From Rhodocyclaceae bacterium (GTDB lineage: Bacteria; Pseudomonadota; Gammaproteobacteria; Burkholderiales; Rhodocyclaceae), in NCBI GenBank assembly GCA_016702335.1, contig JADJEF010000020.1, forward strand, positions 1,612,001 to 1,676,000: a stretch of DNA of 64,000 nucleotides. The letters are read 5' to 3'. Position 1 is the stretch's first letter; each line of letters opens with the position of its first letter. Below are positions 1-12,162 of this stretch, one piece after another. The notes under the pieces are model-generated. The model did not search any database. It was not told the DNA's origin and saw only the letters and a program-made list of their open reading frames with translations. A program made the position numbers and the translations under genes.

Positions 1-1339
1 CGGAGTGCGCGCCACTGGCCTTGGCCGACGGTGCGCGCGGCTTGCCGGCAGCACCACCGGCGCCACCCGGCCCTGATCGCCGTCCTGCTGGCGCCGACTT
101 GCCGCCGGTACCCGGTTTTGCGGATCGCGGTGCGTGATTGCGGCTCGGATGCGGCGCGGCGCGCGGCACGGCCGGCTTGCTCGTCGGCTTGTCGTGCGGT
201 TCGAAACCGGCGATCACGCTGCGCGGCAAATCCTTTTTCATCAGGCGCTCGATGTCGCGCAACTGCACGCGCTCTTCGGCACTGACCAGGCTGATGGCCT
301 CGCCCTCGTTACCCGCGCGGCCGGTGCGGCCGATGCGGTGCACGTAGTCCTCGGGGACATTGGGCAGATCGACGTTGATCACGCGCGGCAGCGCCACGAT
401 ATCGAGGCCACGCGCGGCAATGTCGGTGGCCACGAGCGCGGCCAGCTTGCCGGTCTTGAATTCCTCCAGCGCCTTGGTGCGTGCGCCCTGCGTCTTGTTG
501 CCATGCAGCGCCATGCTGCGCACACCCGCGTGCTGCAGGCGCTTGGCCAGTGCATCGGCGCCGTGCTTGGTGCGGCAAAACAGCAAGGTCTGATGCCAGC
601 CGTGCTGCTCGAACAGATGCAGCACCAGATCACGTTTCTTGTCGGCATCGCAATTAATAACGATCTGGTTCACCAGTTCGATCGGCGCATTGCGCCGCGC
701 CACTTCCACCGTGACCGGGTTCTTCAGAATGGTCTGCGCCAGATCGCGCACTTCCGGCGCAAAGGTGGCTGAGAACAGCAGCGTCTGCCGCTCTTTGGGA
801 ATGCGCTCGACAATCTTGCGGATGTCGCGAATGAAGCCCATGTCGAACATGCGGTCGGCTTCGTCCAGCACCAGCGTCTCGACCTTCGAGAGATCAATGG
901 TGCGCTGCTGCATGTGATCGAGCAAGCGCCCGGGACAGGCGACGACGAGGTCGACGCCACGACGCAGCACCTGCACCTGCGGCTGCATGCCCACGCCGCC
1001 ATAAATCGCCAGGCTGCGGAAGGGCAGATTGGCACCGTAACTGCGGATGCTTTCGAGAATCTGCGCCGCCAGCTCGCGTGTCGGGCACAAAATCAGTACG
1101 CGCGGTGCCACTCGCGCAGCGCGCTTGAGCGGGGTGTCCGCAGCAGCATGCAGGCGCTGCAAAATGGGCAGCACGAAGGCTGCCGTTTTGCCAGTGCCGG
1201 TTTGCGCCATCGCTTCGAGGTCGCGACCGGCGAGCACGTGCGGAATGGCCTGCACCTGAATGGGGGTGGGAATATCGTAACCCTCGGCCTGAACAGCAGA
1301 GAGCAGCTCGGGCGCGAGGCCCAGTTCGGAAAATTGCAT
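1..1339 (-). CDS. rhlE: DEAD-box ATP-dependent RNA helicase, RhlE type (C-terminus runs off the window)
   Basis: ATP-dependent RNA unwinding, probably in ribosome assembly or mRNA decay. Reading from an ATG at 1339 (AAGG about 8 nt upstream) the frame is open to the window edge. Visible in order: Q motif around residues 19-33 (YDIPTPIQ), Walker A AQTGTGKT at 45-52, DEAD box at 159-162, SAT motif, and HRIGRTGR in the second RecA lobe. After the helicase core comes a low-complexity basic tail rich in Pro, Gly, Lys and Arg, typical of RhlE proteins. The tail contains a copy of the dispersed repeat at 75-104. No stop is seen, so the protein continues past base 1. The family call is secure; RhlE rather than another DEAD-box subgroup rests on the MQFSELGL-type start and the tail. 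Confidence 0.92.
   Translation of the reverse strand, partial: MQFSELGLAPELLSAVQAEGYDIPTPIQVQAIPHVLAGRDLEAMAQTGTGKTAAFVLPILQRLHAAADTPLKRAARVAPRVLILCPTRELAAQILESIRSYGANLPFRSLAIYGGVGMQPQVQVLRRGVDLVVACPGRLLDHMQQRTIDLSKVETLVLDEADRMFDMGFIRDIRKIVERIPKERQTLLFSATFAPEVRDLAQTILKNPVTVEVARRNAPIELVNQIVINCDADKKRDLVLHLFEQHGWHQTLLFCRTKHGADALAKRLQHAGVRSMALHGNKTQGARTKALEEFKTGKLAALVATDIAARGLDIVALPRVINVDLPNVPEDYVHRIGRTGRAGNEGEAISLVSAEERVQLRDIERLMKKDLPRSVIAGFEPHDKPTSKPAVPRAAPHPSRNHAPRSAKPGTGGKSAPAGRRSGPGGAGGAAGKPRAPSAKASGAHS
75..104 (-). repeat. Dispersed repeat copy (diverged), in rhlE tail
   Basis: About 22 of 30 positions match the family consensus. It lies around residues 412-421 of the helicase in the disordered tail and is read in a different frame from most coding copies (KSAPAGRRS). 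Confidence 0.5.
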
Positions 1340-1583
1340 GGAAAATGCCTTGGCAGCCGACCATTCGCACGGGGCGAACCAGTCCAAGAGGGCCGCATGG
1401 GGTGAAACCGGAAAAGCAACGTGCTTGTCAGGTGCGGCCGGCGGACTGAGGCGCGGTCGCTGGGCTTGTTTTGGTTAAGCCGGGGCGCACTTTAGCACTG
1501 CCGGGAGGGCAGCTTTAGATCGCAGCCACTATATGATGGCGAAGTGCTATCTTTTGCCCCTCAAACCACCCGATGGAGTCCGT

Positions 1584-2579
1584 ATGAAAAATCTGCGCAC
1601 CCTTAGTTTTTTGGCCGCCAGTCTTGGCCTTGCCGCTTGCGGCCCATCCAGCGGCCCTGAAGTGAGCACCACGGCGGATGCAGTGCCTGCACCCGCCGTT
1701 GCCAGCGGCCCCGCACCCACAGCCGTGCCACAAATCGGTCTGGTCATGAAGACTCTGACCAACCCCTTCTTTATCGAGATGGAAAAAGGCGCGCGCAAGG
1801 CCGAGAAGGAGCTGGGCGTCAGTTTGCAAGTGAAGACCGCCGCTCAGGAAACCTCGATCGAGCAGCAGATCCAGCTGGTTGACGATCTGGTCGCCGCCAA
1901 GGTCGCGGCCATTGTCATTGCCCCGGCAGAATCCCAGCGCCTGGTACCCAGCTTGCAAAAAGCCGCCGCGGCTGGTATCAAGCTGGTCAATATTGATAAC
2001 CGGCTCGACCCCAAGGCGATTAAGGACGCGGGCATGGCACCTGTGCCCTTCGTCAGCGTCGATAACGATGCCGGCGCGTTCAAGGCCGGCACGTTCCTGG
2101 CGAGTTTGGCCAGCGGGCCGGCCAAGGCAGCGATTCTTGAAGGCATACGTGGTGCGGACAATGCCCGCCAGCGGATGGAAGGAGCCAAACGTGGGCTGCT
2201 GGCACAAAAAGGCATCAGCGTTGTGGCTTCAGAAACCGCCAACTGGAAAATTGACGAGGCCTACAGCGTCACCAAGGCGCTCTTTGCCAAGCACCCCGAT
2301 GTCAGTCTGCTTTTTGCCGCCAACGACATGATGGCACTGGGGGCACTCAAGTACTTGCAAGAGACCAAGAAAACGAAAGTCAAGGTTGCCGGCTACGATG
2401 CCATGAGCGAGGCCCTGACCGAAATAAAAGCCGGCACCCTGGCTGCCACCATCGACCAGCAGGCGGCCGAGCAGGGCTACCAGGGCGTCGCGCTTGCCAT
2501 GCGCTTGCTCAAGGGCGAAGCCGTCCCCGAACTCACCTTGATTGACACCCGACTGATCACCGCCGCCGAACTGCAATAG
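1584..2579 (+). CDS. Periplasmic sugar-binding-type lipoprotein (RbsB/Peripla_BP_4 family)
   Basis: Periplasmic solute-binding protein of 331 aa. ATG at 1584 is preceded by GGAG at 1575-1578; an in-frame ATG at 1533 is open but has no comparable site and would hide the signal peptide. Residues 1-19 form a lipoprotein signal with lipobox LAAC, so it should be anchored to a membrane. The mature part has the type-I fold landmarks: IGLVMKTLTNPFF near the start, the NID and VDND strands, the GIRGADNARQR loop, and the AANDMMALGAL and GYDAM segments, as in ribose/galactose binders. No permease or ATPase is nearby. The hybrid kinase starts 25 bp downstream, so a role as ligand receptor for that kinase is inferred. 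The ligand is unknown. Confidence 0.88.
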   Translation: MKNLRTLSFLAASLGLAACGPSSGPEVSTTADAVPAPAVASGPAPTAVPQIGLVMKTLTNPFFIEMEKGARKAEKELGVSLQVKTAAQETSIEQQIQLVDDLVAAKVAAIVIAPAESQRLVPSLQKAAAAGIKLVNIDNRLDPKAIKDAGMAPVPFVSVDNDAGAFKAGTFLASLASGPAKAAILEGIRGADNARQRMEGAKRGLLAQKGISVVASETANWKIDEAYSVTKALFAKHPDVSLLFAANDMMALGALKYLQETKKTKVKVAGYDAMSEALTEIKAGTLAATIDQQAAEQGYQGVALAMRLLKGEAVPELTLIDTRLITAAELQ

Positions 2580-2604
2580 GCGCACGGGCAGGGGCACGAC
2601 GGCG

Positions 2605-5748
<3,144 letters not shown>

Positions 5749-5775
5749 CGCAGAGGCAATCTGCTGGCTGTATTT

Positions 5776-5805
5776 CCGCAAGTCGGCGCTGGTAACACGG
5801 CGATT
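5776..5805 (+). repeat. Dispersed repeat copy (intergenic, near consensus)
   Basis: Lies between two convergent genes (stops at 5748 and 5874). It starts CCGCAAGTCGGCGCTGG, followed by TAAC and ACGGCGATT. It has no hairpin of its own, so it is not an obvious terminator. Confidence 0.8.
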
Positions 5806-5873
5806 CTGGTGCTGATTACGCGCCCACCGTAAAGGTTTCCGTTCGGTCGGGCTCGATGCAGCGCAAGCTCCGG

Positions 5874-7610
5874 TCAGGCGGGCAGGCTGACAACGATACG
5901 GGTGGAGCCGGTTTCGTCGCTGGTTTCCATGCTGATGGTGCCGTTCTGTGCTTCCGTGAGCAGGCGCGCCGAATAGGTGCCAATGCCGGTGCCTTCCTTT
6001 TTCCCCGCCGTGGCGTATTTCTCCCAGAAGGTCTCGCGGATCGACACCGGCACGGCACCCTTGTTATCGATGGCAATGCGCAGGGGTTTGGCTTCGGCAC
6101 TCGGGTAAATGGTGGCGGTTACTGCGGTGCCTTCGGGCGCAGCCTCGCAGGAATTTTTCAGCAGGTTCTGAAACAGCGAGTAGCACAGCATCGGATCGCC
6201 CAGCGCCACCAGGGTATCGTCGCCGACACCGTGCGGCACGGCGACCGCAATGGTCAGATTTTTCACCGCGAAGGCTTTGCGTTGCAGCTCGGCAATACGG
6301 CGCACGATCTGCGCGACAGGTACGGTTTGGGGCTTGAGCTGGTAACGCCCGGTCTCGATCTTGTACAGCTCGTTCGAGAGGTTGATCATGTTCAGCGTTT
6401 GCAAGGCCGCCTCTTCGGCCATGCGCAGCATCTCGCGCTGATCGTCGGTGAGGTTGGCGGCGTCGGTCATGCTCTGAATCAGACCCAACACGCCCGCCAG
6501 CGGTGCCTTGATATCGTGGCGGGTCATGCGTTCGACATCATCGCGCAGGCGCGCGTTGGCCATCATCTCGTCGTAGTCGTCCTGCAGCTGGGCGTGCAGC
6601 TCGATGTAGCGCATGAAGTTCTGCACGCGCACTTTGAGGGCTACCGGGTCGATCGGCTTGGTGACGAAATCGACCGCGCCGAGTTCCATGCCTTTGAGCC
6701 GGCTGGCTTCGTCGGTGAGTGCTGTGACGAAGATCACCGGCACATGCTCGGATGAAGGATGCTCGCGCATGCGCCGCGCCACCTCGAAACCATCCATGTC
6801 CGGCATCATGACATCGAGCAGCACCAGATCGGGCGGGTTGTCGGAATGGCAGATCGACAGTGCTTTTTCGCCGTTGTGGGCGATGCGTACGCGGTAGTCT
6901 TCCTTAAAAATGCCGGCGAGCAGATGCAGATTGTCGGGCGTGTCGTCGACCACCAGAATGGTCGGGCGCTCGGCCTTTTTGGCCGGGGCTGGCTCGGCGG
7001 ACGCGGCAGGCACCGGGACGGCGGCAGGTATCGCAGAAGGTTGGGAAGTCGGCGCTGGCGGTACGGCGCTTTCCGCGAGCGCCGGCGCGGGTGCCGTTGT
7101 TGGTGCCGCTCCTTTGATTGCATACCCCGTGCCGGCCATGGCGACCGCCGCATTGAGGGGGCCACTGACCCGCGGCTTCCAGTCCAGTGCCTTTTCAATC
7201 CGTTCCGCCAGACGCGCGGCGGTGTAAGGCTTGACCAGCAGTTCGGAAACACCGCCCTGAATGGCGGCGGTCACCCGGTCGCGCTCGGCCTCCGCGGTAA
7301 TCATAAGGAAGGGAATGCGGCAGAACTGCTCGCTGGTGCGCAGATTGAGCAGCAACTCCAGCCCGGTCATGACCGGCATGTTCCAGTCCGACAGCACCAT
7401 GGTGATCGGCATGCGCGCCATCATGCGCAGGGCCTCGGCACCGTTGCTGGCCTCGACCATCTTCACCGCGCCGAGCTGCTTGAGCTGGTTGACGGTGACC
7501 TTGCGTATCGAGTCGAAGTCATCGACCACCAGAAAGGTGCCGGACTTCATGCGCGCGGCAAATTCCAGCCCGGTGCCGCGCCCGGCCTGCTTGACGAAGG
7601 GGAAGTTCAT
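5874..7610 (-). CDS. REC-REC-histidine kinase signalling protein
   Basis: A 578-aa cytoplasmic protein with no membrane segment. First receiver about residues 22-145 with Asp75 (LSDWNMPVMTG); Ala/Pro-rich linker about 150-215 holding a dispersed-repeat copy; second receiver about 218-335 with Asp266 (LLDVMMPDMDG); coil; HisKA-like region with His365 in MTRHDIKAPLAG; HATPase ending with EGTGIGTYSA. The ATG at 7610 overlaps the TGA of the upstream HD-GYP gene (ATGA), supporting this start and translational coupling; an internal ATG 20 codons later is possible. The two N-terminal receivers on a soluble kinase suggest it integrates phosphoryl input from other kinases of the island. Last gene of the minus-strand run. 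Confidence 0.9.
   Translation of the reverse strand: MNFPFVKQAGRGTGLEFAARMKSGTFLVVDDFDSIRKVTVNQLKQLGAVKMVEASNGAEALRMMARMPITMVLSDWNMPVMTGLELLLNLRTSEQFCRIPFLMITAEAERDRVTAAIQGGVSELLVKPYTAARLAERIEKALDWKPRVSGPLNAAVAMAGTGYAIKGAAPTTAPAPALAESAVPPAPTSQPSAIPAAVPVPAASAEPAPAKKAERPTILVVDDTPDNLHLLAGIFKEDYRVRIAHNGEKALSICHSDNPPDLVLLDVMMPDMDGFEVARRMREHPSSEHVPVIFVTALTDEASRLKGMELGAVDFVTKPIDPVALKVRVQNFMRYIELHAQLQDDYDEMMANARLRDDVERMTRHDIKAPLAGVLGLIQSMTDAANLTDDQREMLRMAEEAALQTLNMINLSNELYKIETGRYQLKPQTVPVAQIVRRIAELQRKAFAVKNLTIAVAVPHGVGDDTLVALGDPMLCYSLFQNLLKNSCEAAPEGTAVTATIYPSAEAKPLRIAIDNKGAVPVSIRETFWEKYATAGKKEGTGIGTYSARLLTEAQNGTISMETSDETGSTRIVVSLPA
7044..7072 (+). repeat. Dispersed repeat copy in REC-REC linker
   Basis: Opposite in orientation to the gene that contains it; occupies about residues 180-189, between the two receivers, and is read as AVPPAPTSQ. 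Core GAAGTCGGCGCTGG then CGGT and ACGGCGCTT. Confidence 0.75.
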
Positions 7611-8767
7611 TGCGGCGCTCCGCTCAGGCGGTCGAGTTGCTCTTTCTTCTTGGCCATGTCGTCATCGGAATCGGCGTAGCGCGCGGCGACGGCCTTGAAT
7701 TCCACCTGCAAGTCGACAAACGCATCGACCATGTCCGGGTCAAAATGCGTGCCCCGTCCTTCGACGATGATGCTCACGGCCTTGTCGTGCGACATGCCGT
7801 CCTTGTACACACGTCGGCTGATCAGGGCGTCATAGACATCGGCCACCGCCATCAGGCGCGCCGAAACCGGAATGTCATCGCCCGCCAGACCCTCGGGGTA
7901 GCCGGAGCCATCCCACTTCTCCTGGTGACCGTACGCAATTTCCTTGGCCATGGAGAGAAATTCAACCTCCATGCCAAGCGAGTCCTCGGCATGTTTGATG
8001 GCATCCCGACCCAGGGTGGTGTGCGTCTTCATGATCTCGAATTCATGCGGCTCGAAACGCCCGGGCTTGAGCAGAATGCGGTCAGGAATACCCACCTTGC
8101 CGATGTCGTGCAAGGGTGCCGACTTGAACAGCATGCTGATGTAGCTGGATGTCAAGGTCGCTGAAAATCGCGGATGGCCCTTGAGTTTCTCGGCCAGTAC
8201 CTTGACATAAAACTGCGTGCGGCGAATGTGATTGCCGGTGTCGGAATCGCGCGTTTCCGCCAGTGACGCCATGGCCAGAATGGTCACGTCCTGAATGGCC
8301 ATCACTTCGGCGGTACGCCGAGAGACTTCGGTCTCGAGAAAATCGCTCTTGTCGCGCAGGAAGTCCTGTTGCGCCTTCAGCGCCAGATGGTTCTTGACCC
8401 GGGCCATGACAATGGGCGGGCTCACGGGCTTGGTCAGGTAATCGACCGCACCGAGTTCCAGGCCTTTTTTCTCATCTTCCACCTCGACTTTGGCGGTCAG
8501 GAAAATCACCGGGATGTCGCGCGTCGCCGGGTCACCCTTCAGGCGCTGGCAGACTTCATAGCCGTCCATGCCCGGCATCATGATGTCGAGCAGGATCAGG
8601 TCGGGCGGGTTGTCCGACTGCGCGATTTTCAGCGCCTTCTCGCCGCCGTTGGCCACCTTGACCTTGTAGTCGTCCTTGAGCAGGCCGCTCATCAGTGACA
8701 GGTTGTCGGGGGTGTCGTCGACCACCAGTACGGTGTGCTTTTCAACGAAATTAAGTTCGAGTTCCAT
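7607..8767 (-). CDS. REC-HD-GYP response regulator (RpfG type), putative cyclic-di-GMP phosphodiesterase
   Basis: 386 aa from ATG at 8767; the frame extends to an upstream TTG at 8794, but the ATG leaves a 27-bp gap to the upstream stop and is preferred. Receiver with Asp61 (LLDIMMPGMDG), a helical linker, then HD-GYP with His220-Asp221 in HDIGKVGIPD, the HQEKWDGSGYPEGL signature and ADVYDAL. All metal and GYP residues seen in active enzymes are there, so hydrolysis of cyclic di-GMP is likely. It overlaps the next gene by 4 bp. Close paralogue of the gene immediately upstream. No GGDEF cyclase is in the window. Confidence 0.93.
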   Translation of the reverse strand: MELELNFVEKHTVLVVDDTPDNLSLMSGLLKDDYKVKVANGGEKALKIAQSDNPPDLILLDIMMPGMDGYEVCQRLKGDPATRDIPVIFLTAKVEVEDEKKGLELGAVDYLTKPVSPPIVMARVKNHLALKAQQDFLRDKSDFLETEVSRRTAEVMAIQDVTILAMASLAETRDSDTGNHIRRTQFYVKVLAEKLKGHPRFSATLTSSYISMLFKSAPLHDIGKVGIPDRILLKPGRFEPHEFEIMKTHTTLGRDAIKHAEDSLGMEVEFLSMAKEIAYGHQEKWDGSGYPEGLAGDDIPVSARLMAVADVYDALISRRVYKDGMSHDKAVSIIVEGRGTHFDPDMVDAFVDLQVEFKAVAARYADSDDDMAKKKEQLDRLSGAPQ

Positions 8768-8794
8768 GACGTTTTTCCACAAGTTAGAGATCAA

Positions 8795-9865
8795 TCAAAC
8801 AGTTTCGGCAATTTCCAGATCGGTGAGCGCACCACGGTCGTCCGCGAAGTTCCGCGCAATCCGCTCCACCTCGGGCAAGGCGTCGACCAGCACCTTGACC
8901 AGGTCCGGATCGAAGTGGCCGCCCGCCTGCTCGGTAATGTAGGCCATGGTCTGCGCCATTGAAAACGGCGGCTTGTAGGGGCGCGCCGAGAGCAGGGCAT
9001 CAAGCACATCAGCCAATGCCACGATACGACCGAGCAACGGAATGTCTTCGCCCGCCAGCCCGGCGGGGTAGCCGCTGCCATCCCATTTTTCATGATGGGT
9101 CAGCGCAATCACGCGCGCCGTGGCGAGCAGATCATCCTCATGTTCACCGATGATGTCAGCCCCGATCGCCGGATGGGTGCGCATCACTTCCCACTCGCTC
9201 GGGTCAAGCTTGCCCGGCTTGCACAAAATATGGTCGGGGATACCGAGCTTGCCGATGTCGTGCATGGTGGCGGTGTCGGTCAGAATATCCAGCGCGACAC
9301 CCGACACGCCCACGCGCATGCCGATCAGGCGCGCGTATTGGCTCATGCGCAGCACATGGTTACCGGTTTCGTTGTCCTTGAATTCCGCCGCCCGGCCCAG
9401 CCGGCGAATGATCTGCGTGCGCGAAAGCTTGAGCTCGGCAGTGCGCTGCGCCACCATGCGCTCCATTTCCCGCGTCTGGTCGTAGAGCGCCAGATGCGTG
9501 CGCACGCGCGCTTCGACAATGGCCGGGCTGAGGGGCTTGGTGATGTAATCCACCGCGCCCAGCTCCAGGCCCAGGCGTTCGTCGTCGAGACTGTTCATGG
9601 CGGTGACAAAAATCACCGGGATCTTGCGCCGGTCGGGGTTGGCCTTGAGTCGCTGGCAGACCTCGTGCCCCGACATGCCGGGCATCATCACATCCAGCAA
9701 AATCAGATCGGGCGGAGCGTCGGAATAGGCCTGGCGCAGCGCGGCTTCGCCATTGGTCGCGACCTTCACCCGATAGTGCTCGCTCAGCACATTCCTGAGC
9801 AGTTCAATATTCGCCGGCTCATCATCCACCACCAGAATCGTCTGCCGGTTGCGCAGGTCAGTCAT
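8795..9865 (-). CDS. REC-HD-GYP response regulator (RpfG type), second copy
   Basis: 356 aa. ATG at 9865 follows GAGAGGA; the longer open frame to 9886 has no ribosome site. Receiver with Asp58 (LLDVMMPGMSG), then HD-GYP with His202-Asp203 in HDIGKLGIPD, HHEKWDGSGYPAGL and ADVLDAL. Same architecture as the following gene but clearly diverged, so an old tandem duplication is likely. Predicted cyclic-di-GMP phosphodiesterase switched by phosphorylation from kinases encoded upstream. It is 78 bp downstream of the GAF-PAS sensor stop, with no clear terminator between. Confidence 0.92.
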   Translation of the reverse strand: MTDLRNRQTILVVDDEPANIELLRNVLSEHYRVKVATNGEAALRQAYSDAPPDLILLDVMMPGMSGHEVCQRLKANPDRRKIPVIFVTAMNSLDDERLGLELGAVDYITKPLSPAIVEARVRTHLALYDQTREMERMVAQRTAELKLSRTQIIRRLGRAAEFKDNETGNHVLRMSQYARLIGMRVGVSGVALDILTDTATMHDIGKLGIPDHILCKPGKLDPSEWEVMRTHPAIGADIIGEHEDDLLATARVIALTHHEKWDGSGYPAGLAGEDIPLLGRIVALADVLDALLSARPYKPPFSMAQTMAYITEQAGGHFDPDLVKVLVDALPEVERIARNFADDRGALTDLEIAETV

Positions 9866-9943
9866 GACAGGGTTTCCTCTCCACAAGGCGAAGTCTGATC
9901 ATACGCTCAGGCCAGCGGGCAGACGGGGCCAGGCTAGTTCAGC

Positions 9944-12142
9944 TCACCGGCCGGCGATTTCCGCCAGTGAGCCCGCGACGCGCAACGGCACGCCGTTTTT
10001 ATCCCGCAAGGTAGCGCCACGCGCCCGATACCAGCGGTACGTGCCGTCCTTGCGCTGCAGCTGGTACTCGATGTCGTAGGGGGTCTTGCCGCTGCGGTCA
10101 TTCAGATGGGCGGCAAAGGCCGCCAGGGTGCGTTCCTTGTCGTCCGGATGCAGGCGATTGGCCCAGCTGCCCAGCACATTGGGGAAATCATTTTCATCGG
10201 TGAATCCGAGCAGAGCGCGGAACTTGTCGGCCCACCAGAACTCGTTGGCCATATTCACCGGGTCGCCGGCGACCACTGTCATGTCCCACAAGCCTTCGCT
10301 CGTCGCCTGATTGACCAGCTCGAAGCGCTCGTTGATCGTGGCAATTTTTTGCTCCGCCCGCTTGTGCTCACTGATGTCGCGATAGACCACCACGGTACCA
10401 ATCAGCTGTTCGCCCTTGAAGACCGGGGTCGTCGAGTACTCGACCGGAATCGCCGTGCCATCCTTGCACCAGAGCACCTCGTCCGCCACATTTCGTGGCT
10501 TGCCATCGCGCGAGGTCTGGTACATCGCACACTCATTGACGGGGAACTCGCTGCCGTCAGGATGATGGTGATGAATCAGGCCATGCAGCTTGCGTCCGAG
10601 AAACTCATGGTCGGGGTAGCCCAGCAGGGTGTGGGCAGCGGCGTTGGCAAAGGTCACCGTACCGTCGTTATCGAGGCCGACAATACCGTCCTTGACCGAA
10701 CCCAGAATCTGCCGGCTGCGCTCTTCGGCGGCCTTGATTTCGTACTGCTGCGCTTCCATCTCGACCGTTTGCTCTTCCATCTGCGCGGCCTGCTTCTCCA
10801 TGCGTTCGGCCTGCTCCTGGGTGGCGGCCAGCAACTCCCTGGTTTTCAGGTTACGGTCAAGAATTTCCATGCTGGTGGCCAGCACCGGCAGCAGGGACTC
10901 CAGCACGGCGCGCTCGCGCTCGGTGAATTTCTGGAACGAGGCCATTTCGAGCACGCCCAGCACGCGATCACCGTGAATCACGGGCAGCACGATGATGCTG
11001 GCCGGCGGGCCTTCGCCCAGGCCCGAGTTGATGCGGATGTAGTTCTGGGGAGCGGTCAGCAGGATGGGGCTCTTTTCCATGACGCACTGCCCGACCAGCC
11101 CCTCGCCAATCCGGAAACTGTTGGACAGACTCTTGCGCTCACGGTAGCCGTAGCTGGCCAGCAGGCTATAGGCACCCTCGCTACCGGCCACATAGAACGC
11201 GCCATGGCCGGCGTTGATCGCCGGCGCCACCCGGGAGACCGCCGCCTGGGCCAGGGTGGGAAAGTCTTCAGCCTGCTGCAACACGCCACCGATGGTGGAG
11301 ACGTGGGTCTTGACCCAGTGCTGGTCATTGGACTGGCGGTAGATGGCTTGCAGCACGCCAATGGCCCGCGCCATGACGCCCACTTCGTTGGGGTAGTCGG
11401 CGCACGGAATGGCTCCATCCACTTTGCCGGCGGCCAGATCCTCCACCGCCTGACGCAAGCGGTCGTTGGGCCGCTGAATCGAGCGACCGATCACGATGCC
11501 CAGGCCAATCGCCAGGCCCACGCCGGCCAGAAGCATGCCCAGCGCCAGATTACGTGTATTGGCCGCCGCTTCGCGGGTCTGGTGCAGCGAGGCTTCGGCG
11601 GCCTTTTCCTTTTGATCGGTGAGCTCGTGCAGTCCGCCATCGGCGGCGGCGATGAGGGTGCCGAACTCCTTGCTGGTGATGAACTGGGCGGCGGCGGAAG
11701 GATTCATTTTCTCGCGCTGGATCATGCCGACCGCTTGCTCGATGGCCTCCAGTGCCTTGGTCAGGTCACGCTGGAACGCGTCATAGCGGGCAATGCCCGC
11801 CTCACGAATAATTCGTTTTCGCGCCTCGGCCAGTTCTATGATTAGTTTTTCGCGAGAGCGCTTGATGGTGGCCAGAGCAACATCGCGCGTGGCGTCATCC
11901 TGTGCAATAAGCATGTGGCGCATTGCCCGGCTCATGTAGATCAGGTTGAGGTTGGCATCCTTGATGTGCGAGATGCCCTGCAGGTCGATGTCGTACATTT
12001 GTTCCAGGTCGGCTTGAAGTCGCGACAGGCTGGATAGTGCGCTGAGCCCGATGATGATGGCGATGACAAGGCCGATGCTGAAGCCCATGAGCAGGTTGGC
12101 GTTCAGCGATACGCGTTCGAGTCTTGCGAACAGGGCATTCAT
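9944..12142 (-). CDS. Membrane 4HB-HAMP-GAF-PAS-PAS sensor without output domain
   Basis: 732 aa from ATG at 12142, placed 6 nt after AAGGA; an ATG two codons earlier is too close to the site. TM1 about residues 17-38, four-helix-bundle ligand region about 45-190, TM2 about 200-220, HAMP, GAF about 300-430 (EGLVGQCVMEKSPI), a glutamine/glutamate-rich coiled coil about 435-480, and two PAS/PAC units to the end. The protein stops right after the second PAC with no kinase, cyclase or methyl-accepting region. Its N-terminal two thirds is clearly paralogous to the 1641-aa kinase at 14382-19307. Either a truncated relative or a sensor subunit working in trans. Follows the CheB-CheR gene by 20 bp. 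Confidence 0.88.
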   Translation of the reverse strand: MNALFARLERVSLNANLLMGFSIGLVIAIIIGLSALSSLSRLQADLEQMYDIDLQGISHIKDANLNLIYMSRAMRHMLIAQDDATRDVALATIKRSREKLIIELAEARKRIIREAGIARYDAFQRDLTKALEAIEQAVGMIQREKMNPSAAAQFITSKEFGTLIAAADGGLHELTDQKEKAAEASLHQTREAAANTRNLALGMLLAGVGLAIGLGIVIGRSIQRPNDRLRQAVEDLAAGKVDGAIPCADYPNEVGVMARAIGVLQAIYRQSNDQHWVKTHVSTIGGVLQQAEDFPTLAQAAVSRVAPAINAGHGAFYVAGSEGAYSLLASYGYRERKSLSNSFRIGEGLVGQCVMEKSPILLTAPQNYIRINSGLGEGPPASIIVLPVIHGDRVLGVLEMASFQKFTERERAVLESLLPVLATSMEILDRNLKTRELLAATQEQAERMEKQAAQMEEQTVEMEAQQYEIKAAEERSRQILGSVKDGIVGLDNDGTVTFANAAAHTLLGYPDHEFLGRKLHGLIHHHHPDGSEFPVNECAMYQTSRDGKPRNVADEVLWCKDGTAIPVEYSTTPVFKGEQLIGTVVVYRDISEHKRAEQKIATINERFELVNQATSEGLWDMTVVAGDPVNMANEFWWADKFRALLGFTDENDFPNVLGSWANRLHPDDKERTLAAFAAHLNDRSGKTPYDIEYQLQRKDGTYRWYRARGATLRDKNGVPLRVAGSLAEIAGR

Positions 12143-12162
12143 GGGCATTCCTTGACGTTGTT

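Noticed and set aside
7607..8794. TTG start at 8794 for the HD-GYP gene
   Set aside because: ATG at 8767 gives normal receiver start and better spacing to the upstream stop.
10106..11845. 579-aa plus-strand open frame
   Set aside because: Antisense to the GAF-PAS sensor; no start signal or domain.
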